NCBI RefSeq assembly: GCF_000419765.1
Contig: NZ_ATTQ01000003.1
Location: forward strand, 372,001-436,000
DNA length: 64,000 nt
Source: Rhizobium mongolense USDA 1844
GTDB taxonomy: Bacteria; Pseudomonadota; Alphaproteobacteria; Rhizobiales; Rhizobiaceae
Direction: 5' to 3'
A program made the translations under genes and the position numbers. Under the pieces are notes generated by a model, which saw only the letters and a list, made by a program, of their open reading frames with translations, was not told where the DNA came from and did no database searches. How positions within the stretch are numbered: the stretch's first letter is position 1; each line of letters begins with the position of its first letter. Shown here piece by piece: positions 35,797 to 45,218 of this stretch.

Positions 35797-36573
35797 ATGA
35801 AGCGAACCTGTTTTGCGGTCACCTTGGTGGTGGCGTGGAGCCTGACATCGGCGCTGACCTTCGCGGCGGATGACGCTCTATCGGAAATCAAGAAGGCTGG
35901 CGTGATCAAGATAGGAACGACGGGTGACTACAAGCCCTTCAGCTACAAGGCTGCTGATGGCACCCTTACGGGTGCCGACATCGCCATGGCCAAGGATCTT
36001 GCCGCCGATCTCGGTGTCAAGGCGGATTTCGTTGCCACGACCTGGAAAACGATGTTGGACGATTTCAAGGCCGGCAAGTTCGACATCGCACTCGGCGGCA
36101 TTACCGTAAACGCCGCTCGTGACGAAGTGGGCGACTTCTCGGTGCCCAATGTGACCGACGGCAAGCGACCGATTGCCCGCTGCGAGGACAAGGAAAAATA
36201 TACCACGCTTGATGCGATCGACCGGCCCTCCGTGCGGGTGATCGTCAATCCGGGCGGGACCAACGACAAATTCGCCCACGAGCATTTCGACGAGGCGTCG
36301 ATCGAGGTATTTCCCGACAACAAGACAATTTTTGACCAGATTGCGTCGGGCAGGGCCGATGTGATGGTCACGGACGGCGTGGAGGTGGACCTGCAGTCCA
36401 AGCTGCATGCCAGCGTCTTGTGCCCGGTCGCCGTCAAAGAGCCGTTCACGCATTTCCAAAATGCCTATCTGCTGCGCGAAGATCCCGCCTTGAAGGCGGC
36501 GGTGGACGCTTTCATGCGCAAGCAACTGGAAAGCGGTGGATGGAAAGAGAAACTCGACGCGGCAATGAAGTAA
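35797..36573 (+). CDS. Periplasmic cyclohexadienyl dehydratase-like / family 3 binding protein
   Basis: The protein has 258 residues with a signal peptide (cleavage near TFA/ADD). The body is a bacterial solute-binding family 3 fold: IKIGTTGDYKPFSYKAADGT, DFKAGKFDIALGGITVN, VRVIVNPGGTNDKFAHEHF and DVMVTDGVEVDLQSKLH. This order, with NPGGTN and the TDxxE region, follows the periplasmic cyclohexadienyl dehydratase PheC rather than a plain transporter component. No permease is adjacent on the same transcript. It could make phenylpyruvate or bind an amino acid. Confidence 0.75.
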   Translation: MKRTCFAVTLVVAWSLTSALTFAADDALSEIKKAGVIKIGTTGDYKPFSYKAADGTLTGADIAMAKDLAADLGVKADFVATTWKTMLDDFKAGKFDIALGGITVNAARDEVGDFSVPNVTDGKRPIARCEDKEKYTTLDAIDRPSVRVIVNPGGTNDKFAHEHFDEASIEVFPDNKTIFDQIASGRADVMVTDGVEVDLQSKLHASVLCPVAVKEPFTHFQNAYLLREDPALKAAVDAFMRKQLESGGWKEKLDAAMK

Positions 36574-36914
36574 GGGATCTCTGCTGCGTAATAGCGGACG
36601 AAAAAATATTCTCGGTTGACGAGCGCGCAGCTGCGTCGCGATCCCGTGTTCCGGGCACAAGCGACGGTGCATCAGTGACGACTCTAATCGCTGGCGTCGC
36701 ATGGCTGTGGATTTCCTGACGCAGCCTGGGGCTGGACGGTTTGTGCACTCCTCTCGACGCCGATGTGCTGACGATGCCTTGGAATCCTTTGGAAAAACGC
36801 GTGCCAAGACAAAGGTGCGCAAGGGAGGGTCGAAATAGGCGCCTGCTTTCGAGCCGCCTGAAAGGCCTGCGGAGACTTTCCCGATGCGGCCAAAGAAACA
36901 TGAGCAGCGCGCAC
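36574..36914. other. 341-bp gap without a gene
   Basis: Between converging genes. I see no recognisable protein and no strong terminator. Confidence 0.4.
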
Positions 36915-37400
36915 TCATCTGCTGGGATCATCGCCAGCATTCAGCGGAACCAATAGGCCTAACTTGACGTCCTTCAGCACTACATTCGTGTGCATGCGCC
37001 GGATCTGCGGGTTTTCTTTCATGATCAGGGCCGCGATGTCGTCATAATGCTCGACGTCGCGTGCCGTGATAATGGTGATCAAGTCCACCGCTCCGGTAAC
37101 ATAGTAAACTTGCTGGATGTGATCCTGCTTTTCCGCCCAAAGGCGGAACTTCGCTAGCGCATCGTAGTTGTCACGCTCGATTTCCAACCCGGCGATGAAC
37201 ACCATCGGCGTGCCCGTCGCCTTGCGATCGACGACGGCTACTTCGGCCTTGATGATGCCGTCATCGCGCAGGCGTTTCAGCCGCCTCTGCACCGCCGAGG
37301 TCGAAAGCCCGACCTTTTCGGCGATGGTTTCCGCCGTCAGCTGACAATTGCGCTGAATGATATCGAGAATATCGCGATCAAAGCCATCTAATCTTTCCAT
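36915..37400 (-). CDS. Lrp/AsnC family transcriptional regulator
   Basis: The protein has 161 residues. HTH at about residues 5-60 (LTAETIAEKVGLSTSAVQRR), then the RAM ligand domain with VDLITIITARDVEHYDDIA. MERLDGFDRDILDIIQRN is the usual start. GGAGGAGC lies directly before ATG 37400, which excludes the longer frame. It is divergent from the amino-acid importer, so it is its likely regulator with an amino acid as effector. Confidence 0.9.
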   Translation of the reverse strand: MERLDGFDRDILDIIQRNCQLTAETIAEKVGLSTSAVQRRLKRLRDDGIIKAEVAVVDRKATGTPMVFIAGLEIERDNYDALAKFRLWAEKQDHIQQVYYVTGAVDLITIITARDVEHYDDIAALIMKENPQIRRMHTNVVLKDVKLGLLVPLNAGDDPSR

Positions 37401-37479
37401 GTGCTCCTCCGCCTCCGGCGGCGAAATTACCCGGCGATACCGGTATTCTGTCATATTAAACGCATCAGAAACAGATTTC

Positions 37480-37494
37480 TGCATAATTAATGCA
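37480..37494. promoter_or_regulatory. Candidate Lrp/AsnC operator
   Basis: TGCAT-AATTA-ATGCA, a perfect AT-centred palindrome within TTCTGCATAATTAATGCAAA, lies midway between the divergent Lrp gene and the ABC ATPase gene. Confidence 0.5.
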
Positions 37495-37570
37495 AAACAA
37501 TCAGAATTTGCGCGCAAAAACCGCAGCTATTCGCGATATTCTCCGAACACTATTTGAACCGGTACCGCGC

Positions 37571-38353
37571 ATGACAAAAACGTCTTTCCAGGCACTTCGT
37601 GTGGATGATCTTCACAAGAGCTATGGCCCACATGAAGTCCTCAAGGGCATTTCGACAACGGCCCGTAAAGGCGACGTGATTTCGATCATCGGGTCGTCGG
37701 GCTCCGGGAAGAGTACATTCCTGCGCTGCATCAATTTGCTGGAGATGCCCGATCGGGGCCGCATTGTCGTGAACGGCGAGGAAGTCGCCTTGAAACGCAG
37801 CCGCAGCGGGCAGATGCAGCCGGTGAACTGGCGGCAGATCGAGCGACTGCGCACCGGCCTCGGCATGGTTTTCCAGAACTTCAATCTCTGGGCCCATCGA
37901 ACGGTGCTAGAGAACGTCATCGAAGCACCGGTCCAGGTCATGGGATTTGCGCGCCGCGAGGCCATCGAGAAGGCAGACGCTCTCCTCAACAAGGTTGGGC
38001 TCTACGAGAAGCGCGATGCGTACCCCGCCTTTCTTTCCGGCGGCCAGCAGCAACGGGCAGCCATTGCCCGGGCGCTTTGTGTCGACCCGGCCGTTATGCT
38101 GTTCGACGAGCCGACCTCGGCGCTCGATCCCGAGTTGGTCGGAGAGGTGCTCAAGGTGATCCGTGAGCTCGCGGAGGAGGGCCGCACAATGCTGATTGTC
38201 ACCCATGAGATGCGCTTTGCCCGCGACGTTTCAAGCCACGTTCTCTTCCTGCATCAGGGCCTGATCGAGGAGGAGGGATCGCCGCGGCAGATCTTCGACG
38301 CTCCACTCAGCGCCCGTTGCCGGGAATTTACCGGCATGCTCGCCCATCATTGA
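37571..38353 (+). CDS. Polar amino-acid ABC transporter ATPase
   Basis: The protein has 260 residues, HisP/GlnQ type. Walker A GSSGSGKST, signature FLSGGQQQRAAIARAL, Walker B VMLFDEPTSALDPELVGEVL and the switch His in VTHEMRFARDV are all intact. The start at 37571 matches the family; the frame opens further upstream without support. It is first of four importer genes (ATPase, binding protein, two permeases). Confidence 0.92.
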   Translation: MTKTSFQALRVDDLHKSYGPHEVLKGISTTARKGDVISIIGSSGSGKSTFLRCINLLEMPDRGRIVVNGEEVALKRSRSGQMQPVNWRQIERLRTGLGMVFQNFNLWAHRTVLENVIEAPVQVMGFARREAIEKADALLNKVGLYEKRDAYPAFLSGGQQQRAAIARALCVDPAVMLFDEPTSALDPELVGEVLKVIRELAEEGRTMLIVTHEMRFARDVSSHVLFLHQGLIEEEGSPRQIFDAPLSARCREFTGMLAHH

Positions 38354-38398
38354 TCCCGCCGATTGGTCACAGATACCCCCAACAGGAGAAATCCACGA

Positions 38399-39172
38399 AT
38401 GAAACTGCTCCCCCTGCTGCTCGCCGGCGCCACGCTTGCCATTTCTGCCATCACGGCTCAGGCTGAAGTCCGTTTTGGCGTCATGAACGAATCATATCCC
38501 CCCTTTTTTGCCAAGGATGCCTCCGGTGAGTGGCAGGGCTGGGAAATCGACCTGATGAACGCCGTGTGCGAGCAGATGAAGGAGAAATGCTCGATTGTCG
38601 AGGTCTCCTGGGATGGGCTCATTCCGGCGCTGCAGAGCAAGAAGTTCGACGTCATCTGGTCGTCGATGTCAAACACTGCAGAGCGTTCGAAGGTCATCGA
38701 CTTCACCGACAAGTATTACAACACGCCGAGCACCTTGATCGGCCCAAAGGACCAGAAGCCGGGCGCGACGGCCGATGACGTGAAGGACAAGACTCTCGGC
38801 ATTCAGGTCTCGACCATCCAATCGGAATACTACAAGAAGTATTTCGCTGATGTCGCTGACGAGAAGACCTATCAGACCCTGGACGAGGCATTCCAGGATC
38901 TTGCCGCCGGCCGCATCGACTATGTGTTCGGGGATTCGCTTGCGCTTGATGCATTCCTGAAAAGCGACGCCGGCAAGGATTGCTGCGTCAAGATGGGTGA
39001 CGTCGCCGACGACGAGGAGATTCTCGGAGCCGGCGTTTCCGGCGGTCTGCGAAAGGAAGATTCCGAGCTCAAGGCAAAGCTGAATGCTGCGATCGCTGCC
39101 GTGCGCGCCAGCGGCAAGTACGGTGAAATCACCAAGAAATATTTCGCCTTCGACATCTACGGTACGAACTGA
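38399..39172 (+). CDS. Amino-acid-binding periplasmic protein (family 3)
   Basis: The protein has 257 residues. Signal peptide MKLLPLLLAGATLAISAITA, then RFGVMNESYPPFFAKDASGE, DVIWSSMSNTAERSKVIDFT and GRIDYVFGDSLALDAFL, as in ArgT/HisJ-type proteins for basic or polar amino acids. AGGAG lies 9 bases before the ATG. The substrate is unknown; see the nearby homocysteine methyltransferase. Confidence 0.9.
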   Translation: MKLLPLLLAGATLAISAITAQAEVRFGVMNESYPPFFAKDASGEWQGWEIDLMNAVCEQMKEKCSIVEVSWDGLIPALQSKKFDVIWSSMSNTAERSKVIDFTDKYYNTPSTLIGPKDQKPGATADDVKDKTLGIQVSTIQSEYYKKYFADVADEKTYQTLDEAFQDLAAGRIDYVFGDSLALDAFLKSDAGKDCCVKMGDVADDEEILGAGVSGGLRKEDSELKAKLNAAIAAVRASGKYGEITKKYFAFDIYGTN

Positions 39173-39197
39173 CCTCGATCCCGGACCCGGCCGGACG

Positions 39198-39923
39198 ATG
39201 GCAACCGAACCACGAGGCATATTGGACCTGCTCTCCCCCTATCCGCCCGGATGGGGCGGAACCCTGCTTGTCGGTGCCGCCTCCACGATTGCCATCTCAG
39301 CTGGCGCTTTCCTGATCGGCATCTTGCTCGGGACGGGAGGTGCGCTTGGCAAGCTTTCCGGCAACAGGCCGCTCGGCCTGCTGCTCAATGTCTATACGAC
39401 AGCCATCCGCGCCATTCCGGAACTGATTTTGATCGTCGGGCTCTATTATGCGGGAATGGACGGCCTCAACCGGCTTTTGGCCGGGCTCAAGCTGCCTGCG
39501 ATCGAAGTGAACGGCTTCGTCGTCGCCGTCGTCGTGCTCGGCTTCGTGCAGGGAGCCTATATGACGGAAGTGCTGCGTGGCGCGATCCTCGCCATCCCCG
39601 TTGGTCAGATCGACGCGGCGAAAGCCTTCGGCATGGGGCCGATGCTGCGTTTCCGCCGAGTCATCCTGCCGTCATTATTGCCAAATGCCCTGCCGGGCCT
39701 TGCCAATCTGTGGATGTCGGTCACCAAGGACAGCGCGCTGGTTGCCGTCGTCGGCTATCAGGAACTGGCGCTCGCCACTCGCCTGGCTGGCGCGAGCACC
39801 AAGCATTATTTCATCTTTTTCCTCGCATCTGCCCTTCTCTATCTCGCCCTCACGCTCGTCTCCAATATCGTCTTCAACCTGATCGAGCGCCATGTGCGGC
39901 GCGGACAGCCGAAGCTTGCCTAA
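39198..39923 (+). CDS. Amino-acid ABC transporter permease 1
   Basis: The protein has 241 residues, HisQ/ArtQ type with about five helices. The cytoplasmic loop motif EVLRGAILAIPVGQIDAAKA (EAA loop) is intact. The start at 39198 (MATEPRGILD) leaves a 25-base gap to the binding-protein gene; its ribosome site is weak. It pairs with the next permease. Confidence 0.87.
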   Translation: MATEPRGILDLLSPYPPGWGGTLLVGAASTIAISAGAFLIGILLGTGGALGKLSGNRPLGLLLNVYTTAIRAIPELILIVGLYYAGMDGLNRLLAGLKLPAIEVNGFVVAVVVLGFVQGAYMTEVLRGAILAIPVGQIDAAKAFGMGPMLRFRRVILPSLLPNALPGLANLWMSVTKDSALVAVVGYQELALATRLAGASTKHYFIFFLASALLYLALTLVSNIVFNLIERHVRRGQPKLA

Positions 39924-39935
39924 GGAGCACACGGC

Positions 39936-40625
39936 ATGACCTTCTCGTGGATAGCCTCCTATTGGTCGCTTTTATTGGCGGGCGCCGCGCAGACAGTGCT
40001 GCTGCTGGTGATCTCGGTCGTCTTCGGATTCGTCCTGGCGATCGGCCTCGCCTTCGCGCAGGTGAGCGGCGGCCCGCTGACGCAATATCTCGCTCGCGGC
40101 TACTGCACCTTCTTCCGCGGCACGCCGCTGCTCATCCAGCTCTGGCTTTTCTATTACGGCGTCGGTTCGCTGCTGCCAATGATCCCAGGCCTGCGCCAGA
40201 GCCTGTTCTGGCCCATCCTGCGTGAGGGCTTTTTCTTCGCGGCCGTGAGCTTTACGCTAAACTATGCCGCCTACGAGGCGGAAGTGCTGCGCGGCGCGTT
40301 GCTCGCAGTGCCCAAGGGCGAGTTGGAAGCGGGCCGATCCTTCGGCATGCGGCCCTTCACGCTGGTCCGGCGCATATGGCTGCCCCGGGCCATTCGCATC
40401 GCATTGCCGACAATCGGCGGCGAAATCGTCATGCAGCTCAAAGCGACGCCGCTCGCATTCACCGTCACAGTGATGGATCTCTACGCGGTGGCGAGCAAGG
40501 TGCGCCAGGATACGCTGCTCGTTTATGAGCCGCTGATCGTCGTTACCGTCTTCTATCTCATTCTCACGGCAATCATCGCTCGCGCCTTCCGCCTCCTCGA
40601 GACGCAGATGCCATCGCGACGCTAA
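39936..40625 (+). CDS. Amino-acid ABC transporter permease 2
   Basis: The protein has 229 residues, HisM/ArtM type. The EAA loop EVLRGALLAVPKGELEAGRS is present and FFRGTPLLIQLWLFYYGVG is typical. AAGGAG lies 9 bases before the ATG, and the gap to permease 1 is 12 bases. It forms the heterodimeric channel with permease 1. Confidence 0.9.
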   Translation: MTFSWIASYWSLLLAGAAQTVLLLVISVVFGFVLAIGLAFAQVSGGPLTQYLARGYCTFFRGTPLLIQLWLFYYGVGSLLPMIPGLRQSLFWPILREGFFFAAVSFTLNYAAYEAEVLRGALLAVPKGELEAGRSFGMRPFTLVRRIWLPRAIRIALPTIGGEIVMQLKATPLAFTVTVMDLYAVASKVRQDTLLVYEPLIVVTVFYLILTAIIARAFRLLETQMPSRR

Positions 40626-40822
40626 CGCCAACGGGGAAATGAACGGTCATGACGCCACACCTTTCCGGACTGTTTCGCCGTGCTGGCAGAAATGAGTGCT
40701 TGAAGGCCATCCGCCAGAGACGCTTTCGGTTGTCGATCGGCTCGCTGCGGACGACACCATCGCCAACTGCGGACTGGCTTTGCTGCCGGCTTTGATTCAA
40801 TTCCCTTTACGGAGACCTATCC

Positions 40823-41731
40823 ATGAGCAGACTGTGCATTCTCGACGGCGGCATGAGCCGCGAACTCCTGCGCCTCGGTGCCGAACTGAAGCAGCCGGAA
40901 TGGTCGGCACTGGCGCTAGTCAATTCGCCAGACATAGTCCGAAAAGTCCACGAGGAATTCATCGCCGCCGGCTCGGACGTCGTCACCACCAACAGCTATG
41001 CGCTGGTGCCTTTCCACATCGGCGAGGAGCGGTTTCAGAAGGAAGGGGCGGCGCTAATCGCGCTCTCAGGCCAATTGGCACGCAAAGCCGCCGATGCCGT
41101 CAAGGATCGGAACGTTCTGGTTGCTGGTTCGCTGCCGCCAATCTTCGGGTCCTACGAACCCCAGAACTTTGATCCTTTGCGGGTCCAGGACTATCTCAAG
41201 GTGCTCGTTGAACAGCTCAGCCCCTTTGTGGATCTGTGGCTCGGGGAAACCCTCAGCCTGATCGCCGAGGGCGAGGCTGTGCGCACTGCAGTCGCCGCAG
41301 ACAGGAAGCCGTTCTGGATCTCGTTCACGCTGGCCGATGACGAGGCACAGGTAAGAGGAGGTGAACCGAAGCTGCGTTCCGGCGAGCGGGTCGACGATGC
41401 GGCGAATTGGGCAGCCTCGTCCGGCGCGCAGGCACTCTTGTTCAACTGCAGCAAGCCAGAAGTCATGCGGGCGGCGGTTGAAACAGCATGTCGTGCATTC
41501 AAGAATAGGTGCTCCACGGTAGAGATCGGTGTCTATGCCAATGCTTTCGAAGGGGAGCAAAATGATTCCGGCGCGAATGAAGGCCTCCATACTACCCGCA
41601 ACGATCTGAACGATGATAGCTATTCGCGCTTTGCCTGCTCTTGGGCGGAGGCCGGTGCAACAATAATCGGCGGTTGTTGCGGCATTGGTGCCAGGCATAT
41701 CCATCGCCTTAAGCAGACCCTGGCTGGGTGA
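40823..41731 (+). CDS. Homocysteine S-methyltransferase family protein
   Basis: The protein has 302 residues. LCILDGGMSRELLRLGAEL is the family start; the zinc cysteines lie in LLFNCSKPE and IIGGCCGIGARHIHRL. The family moves a methyl group from a donor such as S-methylmethionine or betaine to homocysteine, making methionine. It follows the amino-acid importer by about 200 bp on the same strand, and GGAG lies before the ATG. The importer may bring in the methyl donor. Confidence 0.88.
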   Translation: MSRLCILDGGMSRELLRLGAELKQPEWSALALVNSPDIVRKVHEEFIAAGSDVVTTNSYALVPFHIGEERFQKEGAALIALSGQLARKAADAVKDRNVLVAGSLPPIFGSYEPQNFDPLRVQDYLKVLVEQLSPFVDLWLGETLSLIAEGEAVRTAVAADRKPFWISFTLADDEAQVRGGEPKLRSGERVDDAANWAASSGAQALLFNCSKPEVMRAAVETACRAFKNRCSTVEIGVYANAFEGEQNDSGANEGLHTTRNDLNDDSYSRFACSWAEAGATIIGGCCGIGARHIHRLKQTLAG

Positions 41732-41737
41732 AGCTGT

Positions 41738-42684
41738 ATGAGCGAATGCTGCAAAGCCGCGTTTGTGCCGCAGGTTTCCGCCGAGGCTGTGATGAGTGTA
41801 CGACCGATCAGGAGGCATATACCTTTGGATCTTACGCGTCGCGTGCTCTTGGGATCGATGTGGACCGTGATCGGCTGGAAGCCGTCATTGGCGCAGCAAT
41901 CCGGTCGAGATTCGTCTCACGGGGAAACAATGATGCAAACCGAGGCGAAAGGATCGTCAGTAACGCCCCGGCATGTTCTCTGTTTTCTCGGCAAGAAGCG
42001 CGACCTGACGCCTTTGTCCCGTGCGGCAACGCAAGCAATCCGTGACTTCGCCACGGGTTCAGCGTCGACGAGGGCTATTCTCAGGCCGAGCCGGATGATC
42101 GTATGGAGCAGTCATTCGCCGTGTGCTGGGATCGGGTCGAATTTAAAGCGTGGAACCCGGCAGACGAGGAAGCCGTCGCCAATCACCAATCCGTGCTCTA
42201 TGTCCTTGGGCCGAGCATGGCCCAGGTGGAGACTGTGAAGGTTTCGATGGCTGCCCTGCGTCTTGTCGAACGGTTGATCGACGCGGAAGCGGTTGCCGTA
42301 AAAGGAGAAAGCGCTGGCGTCGCCCATGGGCTTTGTCGATGGAGAGAACTGTTACGCCAAGGAGCCGAAGCGCTCAAGGCCGCCGACCTTTTGGCTCAAC
42401 GGCGGGTTGGACGCCTGACTTTCGCGAAACGTCCGCTATCAGCTCGGGGATACCTGGAGAGTGTTGGTTTTCATCTCGTGGGGCTGCCGGAAGTGTATGT
42501 GCCGGAATCGGTTGGCACTGAAGGCAGGCTGTCGCCACGATGGATGCGGTGGCTGACGAGATCGCGAAGCGGGGGCTCGAGCCGACATCTTAAGACACGT
42601 CATGCAACACTTTCCTTTGATTCAACGTACCAGGTGGATGAGTTCAAGTTCAATCCATATGGAATTGTCAGACTCGCCGCGTGA
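41738..42684 (+). pseudogene. Frameshifted gene with twin-arginine-like start
   Basis: Frame 2 from 41738 reads DLTRRVLLGSMWTVIGWKPS, a Tat-like signal, and then VTPRHVLCFLGKKRDLTPLS. Near 42060 the text moves to frame 1: DEGYSQAEPDDRMEQSFAVC, KVSMAALRLVERLIDAEAVA and GFHLVGLPEVYVPE. A second shift near 42530 is suggested by MDAVADEIAKRGLEPTS in another frame. At least two lesions make it a likely pseudogene. The pattern faintly recalls DUF4261-type proteins, but I cannot confirm this. Confidence 0.5.
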
Positions 42685-43495
42685 GCTGGGCGGATCCAGG
42701 CGAGCGGCCGTCGGTTAAAAAGAAGGCGGTGGGCCCTCATGTTTGCCCACCGCCCCCCGCCTCCGAGCGTCCGCCGCCACGCGCTCGAGAGAGAGGCTGA
42801 ATCTATCGCGGCGGCCCCTCGGTTTGTATCGAGGCCGACAAACAAATGCATAGTGTCATCCAACGGTCACATAGCAATTCTGTGTTGTGATTGCCGTCAC
42901 GCAAATGTCATTGAAGTTGCTGCGGTCGTAGCCGCCGTCGCTGTGGATAAGCTGTGGATAACCGGTGGATAACGCAATCAGTCAGCGCATGACATGGTCC
43001 CCAAATCCAATCCCATGTTGCCTATCCGTTCCGAATCTCTTCATTTTGTCGGTGCCTGCTGTCGACCTCCGCCGCAAACGTCGTCGACCCGCATGCTACG
43101 GGCGCTCCGACATGAAGTCGTGGAGCGCCCTTTCTCGTCCGGCAAGATCACGGCAAAGCTGGCGGTGAGCCCAGAACCCGAAATGTTGCATTACCTTGTC
43201 GCGCAGTCGCTGGATAAAGTAATCGCTGAGGCCCCCGCCGTAGGTATCCAAAGCACAGGGATGACTTGTCCAGGCCGTCATGTCACAACGCGACATATCC
43301 CGTTTCCGATCTTTGCAGGAACTTGCCATCGAACGCGGCACCCTCTACCCCTGCATCGGGACGCACGGGCGAACTCTAGGGCAATGGAAACGTCCTGGGC
43401 TTAGCGGTGGATGGAACCGAGACATTCCGACGACGGTTGAATGGGCAAAATCAGAGCTCGGTCTTCAGTGTAATTCAAGATATCAGAGCTAGAAT
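42685..43495. other. 811-bp gene-poor region
   Basis: Apart from the DnaA-box trio I see no supported gene. Short frames lack recognisable content. It holds the upstream region of the lldD-like gene. Confidence 0.4.
42942..42972 (+). repeat. Three tandem DnaA boxes
   Basis: TGTGGATAA at 42942-42950 and 42953-42961 are exact complements of the E. coli DnaA box TTATCCACA. GGTGGATAA at 42964-42972 differs by one base. All point the same way with an 11-bp period, one helical turn. Confidence 0.7.
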
Positions 43496-44656
43496 ATGAA
43501 TGTGAAGAACTGCCACAATTTCCATGATTTCCGCCAATTGGCCAAGCGGCGCCTCCCCGGGCCGATCTTCAATTATATCGACGGTGCGGCTGACGACGAA
43601 GTCACCTATCGTCGCAATACGACATCCTTCGGTGACTGCGACCTGGTGCCTAGCGTATTGCGCGGGGTGAGCGATGTAGACATGTCGGTGACGATCATGG
43701 GCCAAAGACTAGCAATGCCAGTCTATTGCTCGCCGACGGCGCTGCAGCGGCTGTTTCATCATCAAGGCGAGAGGGCGGTGGCTGCAGCAGCAGCCAAATA
43801 CGGCACTATGTTCGGGGTGTCGTCCCTGGGAACTATCAGTTTAGAAGAAGCACGTCAGATCAGCGACGGGCCGCAAGTCTATCAGTTCTATTTCCACAAG
43901 GACCGTGGCCTGAACCGGGAAATGATGGCACGCTCCAAGCAAGCCGGCGTGAACGTGATGATGCTGACCGTCGACAGCATCACCGGCGGCAATCGCGAAC
44001 GCGACAAGCGCACAGGCTTCTCGATTCCGTTCAAACTGAACCTTGCCGGTCTCACGCAGTTCGCGGTCAGGCCGGCTTGGGCAATCAACTATCTCATGCA
44101 TGAACGCTTTCGTCTGCCGCAACTCGACAGCCACGTCGACATGGGCGGCGGCGCCATGTCGATCAGCCGCTATTTCACCGAAATGCTGGATCCTGCGATG
44201 TCATGGGCCGATGTCGCCGAAATGGTACAGCATTGGGACGGACAGTTCTGCTTGAAAGGCATCATGTCGGTTCAAGATGCTCAGCGAGCAGCGGAGATAG
44301 GATGTACCGGTATCGTGATCTCCAACCACGGCGGCCGCCAGCTGGACGGCTCGCGCAGCGCATTCGACCAACTTGCCGAAATCGTCGACGCGGTCGGCCA
44401 CAAGATCGACGTGATGATGGATGGCGGCGTTCAGCGTGGCACCCATGTGCTCAAAGCATTGTCATTGGGCGCGAAAGCTGTCGGTCTAGGTCGATACTAC
44501 CTATTCCCACTCGCGGCCGCGGGGCAAGCGGGTGTCGAACGCGCGCTGGATTTGATGCGGAGCGAAATCGCGCGCGATATGAAGCTTATGGGATGCACAT
44601 CCGTCGATCAGCTCACAAGACAGAACCTGCGCTTCCGTCAAAACGCCCCATATTAA
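43496..44656 (+). CDS. lldD: FMN-dependent alpha-hydroxy-acid dehydrogenase (LldD type)
   Basis: The protein has 386 residues of the glycolate oxidase/lactate dehydrogenase barrel. FNYIDGAADDEVTYRRNT, CLKGIMSVQDAQRA with the flavin lysine, SNHGGRQLDGS with the catalytic His/Arg, and MDGGVQRGTHVLKAL all fit. These membrane-linked enzymes oxidise L-lactate or similar acids with FMN. No regulator or permease is adjacent, so the exact substrate is open. Confidence 0.9.
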   Translation: MNVKNCHNFHDFRQLAKRRLPGPIFNYIDGAADDEVTYRRNTTSFGDCDLVPSVLRGVSDVDMSVTIMGQRLAMPVYCSPTALQRLFHHQGERAVAAAAAKYGTMFGVSSLGTISLEEARQISDGPQVYQFYFHKDRGLNREMMARSKQAGVNVMMLTVDSITGGNRERDKRTGFSIPFKLNLAGLTQFAVRPAWAINYLMHERFRLPQLDSHVDMGGGAMSISRYFTEMLDPAMSWADVAEMVQHWDGQFCLKGIMSVQDAQRAAEIGCTGIVISNHGGRQLDGSRSAFDQLAEIVDAVGHKIDVMMDGGVQRGTHVLKALSLGAKAVGLGRYYLFPLAAAGQAGVERALDLMRSEIARDMKLMGCTSVDQLTRQNLRFRQNAPY

Positions 44657-44925
44657 ATTGACCAGAGACCAAGCTCGCTCAGGTTTTGGCGACTTCGCCC
44701 GTGCCGCAAACGACCCATACTGCCAACCGTCTTCCTGATCGTGGAAAACTCGCTGCGGGGATAGGCGCGGTGTCGGTTCCATCGAGACGCAAGGTGCGAA
44801 TAGCGCGATCGATGCCGGTGCCGGATCGCGTGCATGTGCAGTGGCGATAGCGGAACATCTGCGCTTATGCAGAGTTGAGACGCGATGGAACATAATGGGG
44901 ACCATCAGCCGACGTCCAATCCATA

Positions 44926-45215
44926 TTGACTGGCTTCAAGGGAAGATGCCCCAGATGCCAGCAAGATCACCTGTTCGCGAGCAATCTAAAGCTTGCTCCC
45001 CCATGTGATGTGCGGGCTCTGCTATTTCTTCGCCGACCCGGCGGGTGGACCAGCTTATTTCTCCATGAGTCTCCTAGCGGTCCCGGCACCAGCTTTGCCC
45101 TCTGGTTCCAGCTTGCATCGGATCGGCCGTTTGGCTCAGTTTGCTTTCTTGGCCTTATCAAGACGCCAGGCCCTGCAGCGTTGTGGAACAAGTTGCCGGT
45201 ACCGGCCATTTGTTG
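44926..45215 (+). pseudogene. Decayed DUF983 gene
   Basis: Frame 1 reads TGFKGRCPRCQQDHLFASNL, matching the zinc-ribbon start of the intact DUF983 protein at 7759. It then shifts near 45000 to a frame reading CGLCYFFADPAGGPAYF, the counterpart of CGLDYGFADPADGPAFF. After that only faint resemblance remains. It ends at the start of the L,D-transpeptidase gene. Confidence 0.65.
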
Positions 45216-45218
45216 TCC

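Noticed and set aside
42942..42972. Replication origin of a plasmid or chromosome
   Set aside because: No dnaA, repABC or parAB genes and no AT-rich unwinding region are in the window; only the boxes are supported.
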